The notes under the pieces: generated by a model | The model's input: only the letters and a program-made list of their open reading frames with translations | Told to the model about the DNA's origin: nothing | Database searches by the model: none | Shown here: one piece after another, positions 8,627 through 17,297 of the stretch | Position numbering within the stretch: the first letter of the stretch is position 1 | Layout: each line of letters begins with the position of its first letter | Program-made: the position numbers and the translations under genes | Assembly (NCBI RefSeq): GCF_028290495.1 | Contig: NZ_JAQGJT010000169.1 | Coordinates: forward strand, 1-43,926 | DNA: 43,926 nucleotides | Source: Tardiphaga sp. | GTDB taxonomy: Bacteria; Pseudomonadota; Alphaproteobacteria; Rhizobiales; Xanthobacteraceae | Direction of reading: 5' to 3'

Positions 8627-9382
8627 ATGATCCCGCAGCATGCGTCCGCCCTCGAACTGCGAGGGTTAACGAAACGTTTCGACCGTCCCGCCGTCGATCG
8701 CCTCGATCTCACCATTCGATCAGGCGAATTCTACGCGTTGCTCGGCGCCAATGGCGCCGGCAAGACGACGACGTTGCGCATGGTGGCCGGTCTGCTGCGT
8801 CCTGACGCGGGCTCGGTCAGCGTACTGGGCATCGATGCGCTGGCGGATCCCGTGGCGGCCAAGCAGATCACCGCCTGGGTGTCCGACGAGCCAATGATCT
8901 ACGACAAGCTGACGCCGCTGGAATATCTCGAATTCGTCGCCGGCCTATGGGGCTGCGACGCGGCTAAAGCCGAGCGCACCGCGCACGAACTGCTGACATC
9001 GCTGGGTCTGGCGTCGCATTGGCACGAACGCTGCGAAGGCTTCTCCAAGGGCATGCGGCAGAAAGTGGCGCTGGCCGGCGCACTGGTGCACGATCCCCGC
9101 CTGATCATTCTCGACGAGCCTTTGACCGGACTCGATGCCGTCTCGGCGCGCCATGTCAAAAGCCTGCTGCAGTCGCGCGTGCAGGCCGGCTGCACGGTGA
9201 TCATGACAACGCATATTCTCGAAGTCGCCGAACGCATGGCCGATCGGATCGGCGTGATCTCGGCCGGCCGGTTGATTGCGGAGGGAACGTTGACCGAATT
9301 GCGCCAGCAGAACGGGCAGAGCGACACCAGCCTTGAGGACATGTTTGTGGCGCTGGTGGGAAGCGCGCCGGCTGTAGCATGA
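8627..9382 (+). CDS. ABC transporter ATP-binding protein
   Basis: 251-residue nucleotide-binding subunit. Walker A GANGAGKTT lies at about 40-48, a divergent signature FSKGMRQ (instead of LSGGQ) near 139-145, and Walker B LIILDEP at about 159-165. The 'SKGMRQ' signature is usual for the ABC-2/CcmA-like group that pairs with long export-type permeases. The stop codon overlaps the next gene by ATGA (9379-9382), so it is translationally coupled with the permease. Start ATG 8627. Substrate unknown; drug, lipid or polysaccharide-type export are all possible. Confidence 0.9.
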   Translation: MIPQHASALELRGLTKRFDRPAVDRLDLTIRSGEFYALLGANGAGKTTTLRMVAGLLRPDAGSVSVLGIDALADPVAAKQITAWVSDEPMIYDKLTPLEYLEFVAGLWGCDAAKAERTAHELLTSLGLASHWHERCEGFSKGMRQKVALAGALVHDPRLIILDEPLTGLDAVSARHVKSLLQSRVQAGCTVIMTTHILEVAERMADRIGVISAGRLIAEGTLTELRQQNGQSDTSLEDMFVALVGSAPAVA

Positions 9383-10899
9383 GCCAGCCCGGCGTGACCT
9401 GGTTCGCCGGCCACGAGATCCGGCTGGCATGGCGCGAGATGCTCGGCATGCTGACGGCCGGCCGTCGCTGGCGCACCCACAGCGCATCGATCCTGCTGGT
9501 GGTGTTCGTCCTGTTCCTGCATCTGCCGGCCTATGCCGTGGTCGGCCGCTTCAGTGATCTGAGCGCGCCGCTCGACCAGGGCACGCTGATCGTCATGACG
9601 GCGAGCATCTTCCTCGCCTGGGCGCTGATGTTGTCGCAGGCGATCGAGTCCGTCACGCGGGTGTTTTATGCCCGCGCCGATCTCGACCTCATCATGTCGT
9701 CGCCGGTGGCGCTGACCCATGTATTCTCGGTTCGTATAGCGGCGATTGCCGTCACCGTCACCGTGATGGCGATGCTGCTCGCAACGCCGTTCATCGATAT
9801 CCTGGTGATCGCAGGCGGGCTGCACTGGTTCGCCGCCTATGGCGTCGTAATCGCGATCGGGCTGTCGGCTTCGGCGGTGGCCATCGCCGTCACGGTCGGG
9901 TTGTTCCGGCTGTGCGGTCCGGCGAAAACGCGCGTGGTGGCGCAGATCATTTCAGCGATCACCGGCGCCGGCTTCGTCATCGCGCTGCAGGTCGCAGCTA
10001 TCCTGTCCTATGGCACCATGTCGCGTTTTGCGGTGCTGACGTCGGAGGCGGCGTCGTCGTTCGCGCCGGGGCCGGACAGTCTCGTGTGGTGGCCGGCGCG
10101 CGCAATGCTCGGCGATGGCGGCGCGTTGTTGCCGCTGATCGCCGGCAGCCTGCTGTTGCTTGGCGTGGCGATGGCGCTGTTCTCGCCGCGCTTCAGCAAC
10201 TATGTCGCCAGCGTTTCGCCCAAGGCCGCGATACATCGTGCCGGCGTATCGCGGGCGTTTCGGCCGGGCTCGCGGCCGAGCGCGCTGCGGCGCAAGGAAT
10301 TTTTGTTGCTGTGGCGCGATCCGTGGCTGATGTCGCAGACCTTGATGCAATTGCTTTACCTGCTGCCGCCGGCCCTGATGATGTGGCACAGCTTCGGCGA
10401 AAGCGCGGGCGCCTTCATCGTGCTGGCGCCGGTGATCGTGATGGCCGCGGGGCAACTCGCCGGCGGGCTGGCGTGGCTGACGATCTCCGGCGAAGACGCC
10501 GCCGATCTGGTCGCCACCGCGCCGCTGCCGGCGTCATCAGTCACCGCAGCCAAGATTGAGGTGGTGTTGATCATCATCGCTGTGGTGCTGGCGCCATTGA
10601 TCGCTGGCTTGGCGTTCATATCGCTGACGCTGGCCGCAACCACCGCGCTGGCCGCGATCGTCGCGGCGGGATCGGCGACCTCGATCCAGCTCTGGTTCCG
10701 CGTGCAGGCGCGGCGCAGCCAGTTCCGCCGACGCCAGACCTCGTCGCGCATCGCGACCTTTGCCGAGGCCTTTGCTTCGATAGGCTGGGCCGCAACGGCC
10801 GCCCTGGCCATCGTGATGCCGATCGGCGCCGGCATCACGGCGCTGCTGACAGCGGGCGTGATGGCGCTGACCTGGAAGGTCAGCCCAGCGCGAACGTAG
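9379..10899 (+). CDS. ABC-2-like transporter permease
   Basis: 506-residue hydrophobic protein with about 10-12 predicted membrane helices, for example around ILLVVFVLFLHLPAYAVV, IAVTVTVMAMLLATPFI, LIAGSLLLLGVAMALF and VVLIIIAVVLAPLIAGLAF. A cytoplasmic basic loop with RRKEFLLLWRDPWL lies near the middle, a pattern seen in large ABC-2-type permeases. The ATG overlaps the stop of the ATPase gene, so the two make one transporter. No solute-binding protein is nearby, which favours an exporter. Function beyond that is not visible. Confidence 0.85.
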   Translation: MSQPGVTWFAGHEIRLAWREMLGMLTAGRRWRTHSASILLVVFVLFLHLPAYAVVGRFSDLSAPLDQGTLIVMTASIFLAWALMLSQAIESVTRVFYARADLDLIMSSPVALTHVFSVRIAAIAVTVTVMAMLLATPFIDILVIAGGLHWFAAYGVVIAIGLSASAVAIAVTVGLFRLCGPAKTRVVAQIISAITGAGFVIALQVAAILSYGTMSRFAVLTSEAASSFAPGPDSLVWWPARAMLGDGGALLPLIAGSLLLLGVAMALFSPRFSNYVASVSPKAAIHRAGVSRAFRPGSRPSALRRKEFLLLWRDPWLMSQTLMQLLYLLPPALMMWHSFGESAGAFIVLAPVIVMAAGQLAGGLAWLTISGEDAADLVATAPLPASSVTAAKIEVVLIIIAVVLAPLIAGLAFISLTLAATTALAAIVAAGSATSIQLWFRVQARRSQFRRRQTSSRIATFAEAFASIGWAATAALAIVMPIGAGITALLTAGVMALTWKVSPART

Positions 10900-10925
10900 G
10901 TCCGCGCGGCCAGCCGTAGACAACG

Positions 10926-11774
10926 TCACGCCACCATCGAAATCGGCGCCACGGCGGGCGCGGCGTCCGCCGTCACTTCGTCCGTGATCACCGTGAACCG
11001 CTCCAGTGGCGCCGGCCCGAACGACGTCGAGATCGCGACGTCCGCGGCGTCGCGGCCGCGGGCCATCACGATGCGGCCGATGCGGGGATGATTGTGGCGG
11101 GCATCGAACGTGTACCAGCGGCCTTCGAGATAGACCTCGAACCAGGCGCTGAAATCCATCGGCGCAGGATCAATGGGCACGCCGATGTCGCCGAGATAGC
11201 CGGTGCAATAGCGCGCCGGGATGTTCATGCAGCGGCACAGTGTCACCGCGAGATGGGCAAAGTCGCGGCACACGCCGACGCGCTCCTCGTGGCCTTCGGA
11301 GGCGGTGCGGTCGTTGCGGGCGTGGTGATAGCCGAAGGTGATGCGCTCGTGCGCGTAATCGCAGATCGCCTGCACGCGCTGCCAACCGGCGGGGACGCCG
11401 GCGAACATGGACCAAGCCAGTTCCGACAATTTCTGGGTGTCGCAATAGCGGCTGCCGAGCAAATAGACGAACACATCGTCCGGCAATTTCGCGATAGGAG
11501 TCTGCCGGGCGCCGGGCGCGACGGCGTCCGGCATTCCGCTGTCGGAGATCAGGAACTCGTTTCTGATTTCGATCAGGCCGGGCGGGAAGATGACCCGCGT
11601 ACAGGTGTTGCCGAACATGTCCAGGTAGTCGCGGGCCTGAACGTCGCTCGAAAACGCAATCCTGTGCGGGCTCTGCAGGTCTTTCGCCCGCGAGGGATGA
11701 ATGCTCAGCATCAGGATCATGGGTGTTTCCTGATGGCACTGGAACGCAATGTCGTAGCCCACACGAATCTGCAC
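10926..11774 (-). CDS. Transglutaminase-like cysteine peptidase-fold protein
   Basis: 282 residues from GTG 11774, chosen because GGAG stands 7 nt before it and the protein then begins at the conserved beta-strand QIRVGYDIAFQC; a TTG at 11816 is the longer alternative. An N-terminal beta-rich domain is followed by a transglutaminase-like core with catalytic Cys in GVCRDFAH, then His in DARHNHPRIGR and a following acidic residue. Bacterial members act as proteases or amide-bond transferases, or are of unknown role. There is no signal peptide, so it is probably cytoplasmic. It lies between the ABC permease (convergent) and glgX (same strand, 153 bp upstream). Confidence 0.85.
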   Translation of the reverse strand: MQIRVGYDIAFQCHQETPMILMLSIHPSRAKDLQSPHRIAFSSDVQARDYLDMFGNTCTRVIFPPGLIEIRNEFLISDSGMPDAVAPGARQTPIAKLPDDVFVYLLGSRYCDTQKLSELAWSMFAGVPAGWQRVQAICDYAHERITFGYHHARNDRTASEGHEERVGVCRDFAHLAVTLCRCMNIPARYCTGYLGDIGVPIDPAPMDFSAWFEVYLEGRWYTFDARHNHPRIGRIVMARGRDAADVAISTSFGPAPLERFTVITDEVTADAAPAVAPISMVA

Positions 11775-11927
11775 CGAGTATCTCCATGTGTTCGGCAATC
11801 GAATAATAGTTGCCAAACAAGTGTAGTCGTCGGACTTCGTTCCCGGGTTCAGCCGGCGGAACCTGCAGAAATTGTGGGCAGAATCGGAGATCCAACTTTG
11901 CCTTGACTCGCCATGACCGGGTGATCG

Positions 11928-14033
11928 CTATTTTTGCAACGAGAACAGCAGGAGCGAGCGGCCGGTGACGATGTAAGTGTCGCCGAACGGAAAGACCGGA
12001 TCCTGCTGCGGCCTGGGAAGGTTGGTGTCGAGCAACAGGTTCCAGCCGATGCCGCCGGTGGCTTCCGGCATGGTGAAATCGACGATGCCCTCGAAGCCGT
12101 TGAGGACCAGCAGCATGGTTTGGTCATCGGCCTGCTTGCGGATGCCGGTCTTCTGCGTGCGACCGTCCAGCAACATGCCGAAGCACTTCATGTTTGTGTC
12201 GGACCAGTGCTTGTCTTCCATGGCCCCGCCATTGGCGTTGATCCAGGTCATGTCGCGGACGTCGAGCTTCTCGTCGTGCTCGCCGGTAAGAAAACGGGTT
12301 CGGCGCAGTACCGAGCATTCCTTGAGCAGCTTAATGATGCGTTTGGTGAAGTCGAGCAGCTCCTGGCCGTTGGCATCAAGCTTCCAGTCGAACCAGGAAA
12401 TCTCGCTGTCCTGACAATAGGCATTGTTGTTGCCCTGCTGGGTCCGGCCGAACTCGTCGCCGCCGAGCAGCATCGGTGTGCCCTGGGCGAACAGCAGCGT
12501 CGCCAGCATGTTACGCTTCTGCCGGCCGCGCAGCGCCAGAACGGCCTTGTCATCGGTCGGGCCCTCGACGCCGCAATTCCATGAGGCGTTGTTGGATGAG
12601 CCGTCTTTGCCGTTCTCGCCGTTGGCCTCGTTGTGCTTGTCGTTGTAGCTCGCCCAGTCGTTCAGCGTGAAGCCGTCGTGCGCGGTCACGAAGTTGACGC
12701 TGGCCCAGGCGCGACGGCCGTGATGGTTGAACATGTCGCCGGAAGCCGATAGCCGCGGCGCGATGGCCGCAACCGGCGCCTCGCCGCGCCAGAAATTGCG
12801 GGCGACGTCGCGGAATTTGTCGTTCCATTCCGCCCAGCCGGGCGGGAAGCCGCCGACCTGATAGCCGCCGGGGCCAATGTCCCACGGCTCCGCGATCAGC
12901 TTGACCGTGGTCAGCAACGGATCCTGATCGACGGCTTTCAGAAAGCCGCTCTGCTCGTCGAAGCCATAGACCTCACGCGCGAGAATCGTGCCGAGGTCGA
13001 AGCGGAAGCCGTCGATATGCATCTCGCGCACCCAGTAGCGCAGGCTGTCGTTGACCATCTGGATGACGCGCGCGTGCGACAGGTTCACCGTGTTGCCGGT
13101 GCCGGTGTCGTTGATGTAATAGCGCTTCTTCTCCGGCATCAGCCGATAGTAACTGGCGTTGTCGATGCCCTTGAACGACAGCGTCGGGCCGAGTTCGTTG
13201 CCTTCGGCAGTGTGGTTGTAGACAACGTCGAGGATCACCTCGAGCCCGCCGGCATGCAGCGTCGCCACCATCTCCTTGAACTCGCGCAAAGAGTTCGGCA
13301 CGTCGGAGGCGTAGCGTGGATCGGGCGCGAAGAAGCCGATCGAGTTGTAGCCCCAGTAGTTGGTCAGCTTCTTCTCGAGCAGGTAATCGTCATTGATGAA
13401 GGTGTGGACCGGCAACAGCTCGACGGACGTAATGCCGAGTCCGGTCAGATAATCCACCACCGGCTTGGTGCCGAAGCCGGCATAGGTGCCGCGCAGCTTT
13501 TCCGGCACGTCCGGATGCTGCATCGTAAAGCCCTTGACGTGGGTCTCGTAGATGATGGTCTGGTCCCATGGCACGTTCTGACGTCCGGCCTCACCGGTCC
13601 AGTCGAAGTCTTTGTCGACCACGACGCAACGCGGCATGAACGGCGCCGAGTCGCGCTCGTCGAACGTGGTGTCGTCGCCGGTCTCCACCTTGTAGCCGAA
13701 GACAGCGGGATTCCACGTCAGCGTGCCGGCATGCGCCCTCGCATAGGGATCGAGCAGCAGCTTGTTGGGATTGAAGCGGTGGCCGTTTTTCGGCTCGTAG
13801 GGGCCGTGGACGCGGTAGCCGTAGAATGTGCCGGGCACGACGTCGGGAATATAGCCGTGGAACACCTCGTCGGTATATTCCGGCAACTCGATGCGGGTCT
13901 CGACATCGCCGTCAAACAGGCAGATCTCGACCTTGGTGGCGTTGGCAGAGAACAACGCGAAGTTGGTCCCCTTTCCATCCCAGTGCGCGCCCAAGGGATA
14001 GGGTAAGCCTTCTTCGACCGTTCTGTTCGTCAC
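11928..14033 (-). CDS. glgX: Glycogen debranching enzyme GlgX
   Basis: 701 residues from GTG 14033. An N-terminal CBM48 module (about residues 10-105, from YPLGAHWDGKGTNFALFSA) precedes a GH13 subfamily 11 catalytic barrel. Catalytic signatures are DGFRFDLGTIL (nucleophile Asp), LIAEPWDIGPGGY (acid/base Glu) and FVTAHDGFTLND (transition-state Asp). It hydrolyses alpha-1,6 branch linkages of phosphorylase-limit glycogen in the cytoplasm. Length is as expected. It is divergent from the arginase gene and lies within 4 kb of two other GH13 enzymes, which suggests a glycogen/trehalose metabolism neighbourhood. Confidence 0.95.
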   Translation of the reverse strand: MTNRTVEEGLPYPLGAHWDGKGTNFALFSANATKVEICLFDGDVETRIELPEYTDEVFHGYIPDVVPGTFYGYRVHGPYEPKNGHRFNPNKLLLDPYARAHAGTLTWNPAVFGYKVETGDDTTFDERDSAPFMPRCVVVDKDFDWTGEAGRQNVPWDQTIIYETHVKGFTMQHPDVPEKLRGTYAGFGTKPVVDYLTGLGITSVELLPVHTFINDDYLLEKKLTNYWGYNSIGFFAPDPRYASDVPNSLREFKEMVATLHAGGLEVILDVVYNHTAEGNELGPTLSFKGIDNASYYRLMPEKKRYYINDTGTGNTVNLSHARVIQMVNDSLRYWVREMHIDGFRFDLGTILAREVYGFDEQSGFLKAVDQDPLLTTVKLIAEPWDIGPGGYQVGGFPPGWAEWNDKFRDVARNFWRGEAPVAAIAPRLSASGDMFNHHGRRAWASVNFVTAHDGFTLNDWASYNDKHNEANGENGKDGSSNNASWNCGVEGPTDDKAVLALRGRQKRNMLATLLFAQGTPMLLGGDEFGRTQQGNNNAYCQDSEISWFDWKLDANGQELLDFTKRIIKLLKECSVLRRTRFLTGEHDEKLDVRDMTWINANGGAMEDKHWSDTNMKCFGMLLDGRTQKTGIRKQADDQTMLLVLNGFEGIVDFTMPEATGGIGWNLLLDTNLPRPQQDPVFPFGDTYIVTGRSLLLFSLQK

Positions 14034-14238
14034 GAGAGCCCCGTCTGTTCAAATTTCGCAAAATGAAATCCGCACGACAACTTCGCTGCGGCCAATACGT
14101 TGCAGTGCAAACGACTGTTTCCCGGCTTTATATTTATGGTCTCATCGTGGCCTATGAAGTTCAATCCGCGGTTATCAGCGTGTTGCGCCGCTGGCCGATC
14201 CGGCCTGGAGCGGCGGTGCATTTTGGAAGGGCCAAGCG

Positions 14239-15207
14239 ATGACTGACGTTTCCCAACCCAGGCGCATTGCGCTTCTCGGCGCACCGGTCGAGGTCGGCGC
14301 CTCGCAGCGCGGTACCTTGATGGGACCGGCCGCCTTGCGCACCGCCGGCCTCGGTGCGCTGCTGCAAAACCTCGGCTTTGTGGTCGAGGACCACGGCGAC
14401 CTCACGCCGCTTGACGGCCATCCGCTCTTCGATACCCCGCCGGAAAATGCCAGGCACTATCGTGACATCCAGAAATGGATTCAGGCGCTGAGCGCGCGGG
14501 CCTATACGATTGCGCAGTCCGGCGCGCTGCCGATCTTTATGGGCGGCGACCACAGCCTGTCGATGGGCTCTGTCAACGGCGTGGCGCGGCACTGGCAAGA
14601 ACAAGGCCGCGAGCTGTTCGTGCTGTGGCTTGATGCGCATGCAGACTACAACACGCCAGCCACCACCGTGACCGGCAACATGCACGGCATGTCTGCAGCG
14701 TTCCTGTGCGGCGAGCCGGGACTCGACGGGCTGCTTGGCGCCGAGCCACGGGCGTCGATCAGGCCGGTCCATCTCGACCTGTTCGGCATCCGCTCCATCG
14801 ACAGGCTCGAGAAGGAGCTTGTAGCCGAAAGGAAGATCGCCGTCGCCGACATGCGGCAGATCGACGAGTTCGGCGTCAGCGTGCTGATCCGCCGCGTCAT
14901 CGAGCGCGTCAAGGCGCGCAACGGCGTGCTGCACGTCTCGTTCGACGTGGACTTTCTCGACCCCGCCACCGCGCCCGGCGTCGGCACGATGGTGCCGGGC
15001 GGCGCCACCTATCGCGAGGCGCATCTGATCATGGAGCTGCTGCATGATTCCGGTGTGATGGTCTCGCTCGATGTCGTCGAACTCAACCCTTTCCTCGACG
15101 AACGCGGCCGTACCGCGCGTGTCATGGTCGAACTGGTCGGTAGTCTGTTCGGCCAGCAGATCACCGACCGGCCGATGCCGAGCAATGCGATTATCCCGCC
15201 AGGATAA
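14239..15207 (+). CDS. rocF: Arginase
   Basis: 322 residues from ATG 14239. Ureohydrolase fold with all binuclear manganese motifs: GGDHS (102-106), DAHAD (132-136) and SFDVDFLDP (234-242), plus the arginase-type NMHGM after the second motif, which favours arginase over agmatinase. It splits L-arginine to ornithine and urea in the cytoplasm, a nitrogen-salvage step. The 205-bp gap upstream, shared with the divergent glgX, is locally AT-rich and should hold both promoters. Followed by a small exported protein on the same strand. Confidence 0.92.
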   Translation: MTDVSQPRRIALLGAPVEVGASQRGTLMGPAALRTAGLGALLQNLGFVVEDHGDLTPLDGHPLFDTPPENARHYRDIQKWIQALSARAYTIAQSGALPIFMGGDHSLSMGSVNGVARHWQEQGRELFVLWLDAHADYNTPATTVTGNMHGMSAAFLCGEPGLDGLLGAEPRASIRPVHLDLFGIRSIDRLEKELVAERKIAVADMRQIDEFGVSVLIRRVIERVKARNGVLHVSFDVDFLDPATAPGVGTMVPGGATYREAHLIMELLHDSGVMVSLDVVELNPFLDERGRTARVMVELVGSLFGQQITDRPMPSNAIIPPG

Positions 15208-15269
15208 GCGGGAACCATCCGCGCGCCCGGGGATTGCTTCCCCATCGTTCATAACCTGAGAGCACGAAA

Positions 15270-15536
15270 ATGATGAAGCATCTTGCGATCATGGCCGTTG
15301 CTGCGGCGGCTATCAGCACTTCAATTCCTGCAAGCGCGCAGAATATCGGCGTCGGCGTCGGCCCGGATGGCGTCACCGTCGGCGCGGTGCACGGCGACAG
15401 ATACCGCGATCGGGACCGTGACTACTATCGCGACCGGCGCGACCGCGACGAGACCGTGGTGATCAAGCGCAGTAGGGATCGCAATCGTGACTACGACCGC
15501 GGCGAACGTCGTTCTGTCGTCATCGACCGCGATTAG
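15270..15536 (+). CDS. Small exported Arg/Asp-rich protein
   Basis: 88 residues. A clear signal peptide (about residues 1-24, cleavage after PASA) is followed by a Gly/Val-rich segment NIGVGVGPDGVTVGAVHG and then a low-complexity tail of RD/DR repeats with Tyr (YRDRDRDYYRDRRDRDE). Mature protein is expected in the periplasm and highly charged. Similar small exported proteins are frequent in Bradyrhizobium relatives, but no function is known to me. It has its own terminator 16 nt after the stop. Confidence 0.8.
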   Translation: MMKHLAIMAVAAAAISTSIPASAQNIGVGVGPDGVTVGAVHGDRYRDRDRDYYRDRRDRDETVVIKRSRDRNRDYDRGERRSVVIDRD

Positions 15537-15551
15537 GATTGTCAGGGAATG

Positions 15552-15580
15552 GCGGCCTTCCTCCGGGAGGGCCGCTTTTT
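15552..15580 (+). terminator. Intrinsic terminator after the exported protein
   Basis: Stem GCGGCCTTCC (15552-15561) with GGAGGGCCGC (15566-15575), one G-T wobble, 4-nt loop, followed by TTTTT (15576-15580). Confidence 0.88.
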
Positions 15581-15634
15581 CGCACCCTTTTTGTTGCCCT
15601 TTTGTGTACTCATTTTCCGGTTTATCTATAAAGT

Positions 15635-17221
15635 ATGAACTCTGCAGCGACCGTCTGGTGGCAAGCCGGCACCATTTACCAGATCTATCCGCGCTCGTTT
15701 CAGGATTCCAACGGCGATGGGATCGGCGATCTCACGGGGATCATCGGCCGGCTGCCCTATTTGCGCCAGCTCGGCGTCGATGCGATCTGGCTGTCGCCGA
15801 TATTCCCGTCGCCGATGGCAGACTTCGGCTACGATATTTCCAACTACACCGGCATCGATCCGATATTCGGCACATCAACGGATTGCGACGCGCTGGTCGC
15901 GGCGGTGCATGGTTACGGCCTGAAGATCATTCTGGATCTGGTGCCGAACCACACCTCGGACCGGCACGGCTGGTTTCTCGAGAGCCGAAGCTCGCGCGAC
16001 AATCCGAAACGCGACTGGTACATCTGGCGCGATGCCGGGCCGGATGGCTCGCCGCCGACCAACTGGATGTCGGAATTCGGCGGCAGCGCCTGGGCTTGGG
16101 ATGAACTGACGCAGCAGTATTACTACCACGCCTTTCTCGACAGGCAGCCCGACCTGAACTGGCGCAATCCCGACGTACGTCAGGCGATCTATGACGTGAT
16201 GCGGTTCTGGCTGCGCCGTGGCGTCGACGGCTTTCGCGTCGATGTCATCTGGCATCTGATCAAGGACGATGAATTTCGCGACAATCCCGTCAACCCAACC
16301 TACAGCCTCGGCCGGCCACCGCATGAATCGGTGCTGCCGCTGTATTCGACCGACCGCCCGGAGACGCTCGACGTGGTCGCCGAGATGCGCCGCGTGGTCG
16401 ACGAATTTGACGATAGGGTACTGATCGGCGAGGTCTATCTGCCGGTCGAGCGGCTGGTTGCTTACTACGGCCGCGACCTGTCGGGCGCGCATCTGCCGTT
16501 CAATTTCGCGCTGCTGTCGGCGCCCTGGAATGCGCATGAGATCGGCGATCTGATTGCGCGTTATGAGGCGGCGCTGCCATTCGGCGCCTGGCCGAACTGG
16601 GTTCTCGGCAACCACGATCGCCCGCGCATCGCCAGCCGGGTAGGCTTGGCGCAAGCACGCGTCGCGGCCATGCTGCTGCTGACGCTCAGGGGCACGCCGA
16701 CGCTGTATTACGGCGACGAGATTGGCATGAAGCAGCTGCCGGTTCCGCCGGAAAAGGTGCAGGACCCGTTTGAGAAGAACGTGCCGGGCATCGGGGTGGG
16801 CCGCGACGGCTGCCGCACGCCGATGCAATGGGGGACCTCGGAAAACGCCGGCTTCACCACCGGCGAGCCATGGCTGCCGCTGGCCGATGATTATGTGACG
16901 GATAACGCCGCGGTGCTGGCCAGCGATCCCGCCTCGATCCTCAACCTCTATGTGAAGCTGATCGATCTGCGCAGGCACTCGACTGCGCTGGTGTTCGGTG
17001 ACTACACGCCCGTGCAAACGCCGGGCGACCTGCTGGCCTATCACCGTCATTATGATGGCGAGAGCCTGCTGATCGCGCTCAATCTGGGTGCCGCGCCGCT
17101 GTCGATGCATGTCGAGGGCGGTGAAATACTGCTGTCGACACAACTCGATCGCAAGGGCGAGAATGTCTCCGGCCCGTTGGAGCTGCGCGGCGATGAAGGC
17201 GTGGTCTTAAGGTTGCGCTGA
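15635..17221 (+). CDS. Alpha-glucosidase, GH13 (AglA-like)
   Basis: 528 residues from ATG 15635. GH13 barrel close to alpha-glucosidase / oligo-1,6-glucosidase. Catalytic residues are Asp203 in DGFRVDVIW (nucleophile), Glu266 in IGEVYLP (acid/base) and Asp328 in GNHDRPR. The start region IYQIYPRSFQDSNGDGIGDL is the standard first beta strand of these enzymes. No signal peptide, so it acts in the cytoplasm on small alpha-glucosides such as maltose, sucrose or trehalose-derived sugars. Convergent with the trehalose-synthase-like gene. Confidence 0.92.
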   Translation: MNSAATVWWQAGTIYQIYPRSFQDSNGDGIGDLTGIIGRLPYLRQLGVDAIWLSPIFPSPMADFGYDISNYTGIDPIFGTSTDCDALVAAVHGYGLKIILDLVPNHTSDRHGWFLESRSSRDNPKRDWYIWRDAGPDGSPPTNWMSEFGGSAWAWDELTQQYYYHAFLDRQPDLNWRNPDVRQAIYDVMRFWLRRGVDGFRVDVIWHLIKDDEFRDNPVNPTYSLGRPPHESVLPLYSTDRPETLDVVAEMRRVVDEFDDRVLIGEVYLPVERLVAYYGRDLSGAHLPFNFALLSAPWNAHEIGDLIARYEAALPFGAWPNWVLGNHDRPRIASRVGLAQARVAAMLLLTLRGTPTLYYGDEIGMKQLPVPPEKVQDPFEKNVPGIGVGRDGCRTPMQWGTSENAGFTTGEPWLPLADDYVTDNAAVLASDPASILNLYVKLIDLRRHSTALVFGDYTPVQTPGDLLAYHRHYDGESLLIALNLGAAPLSMHVEGGEILLSTQLDRKGENVSGPLELRGDEGVVLRLR

Positions 17222-17297
17222 GCGACTGCAGGCGAAGCCGTAACCGGTTGGATCCAGACGGCGGATTACGCCTCTGGCTAGGCCGCCCTACCGGGTA

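Noticed and set aside
13017..14006. 329-residue open frame on the + strand opposite glgX
   Set aside because: Antisense shadow of the GlgX coding sequence; the minus-strand frame has all GH13 motifs.
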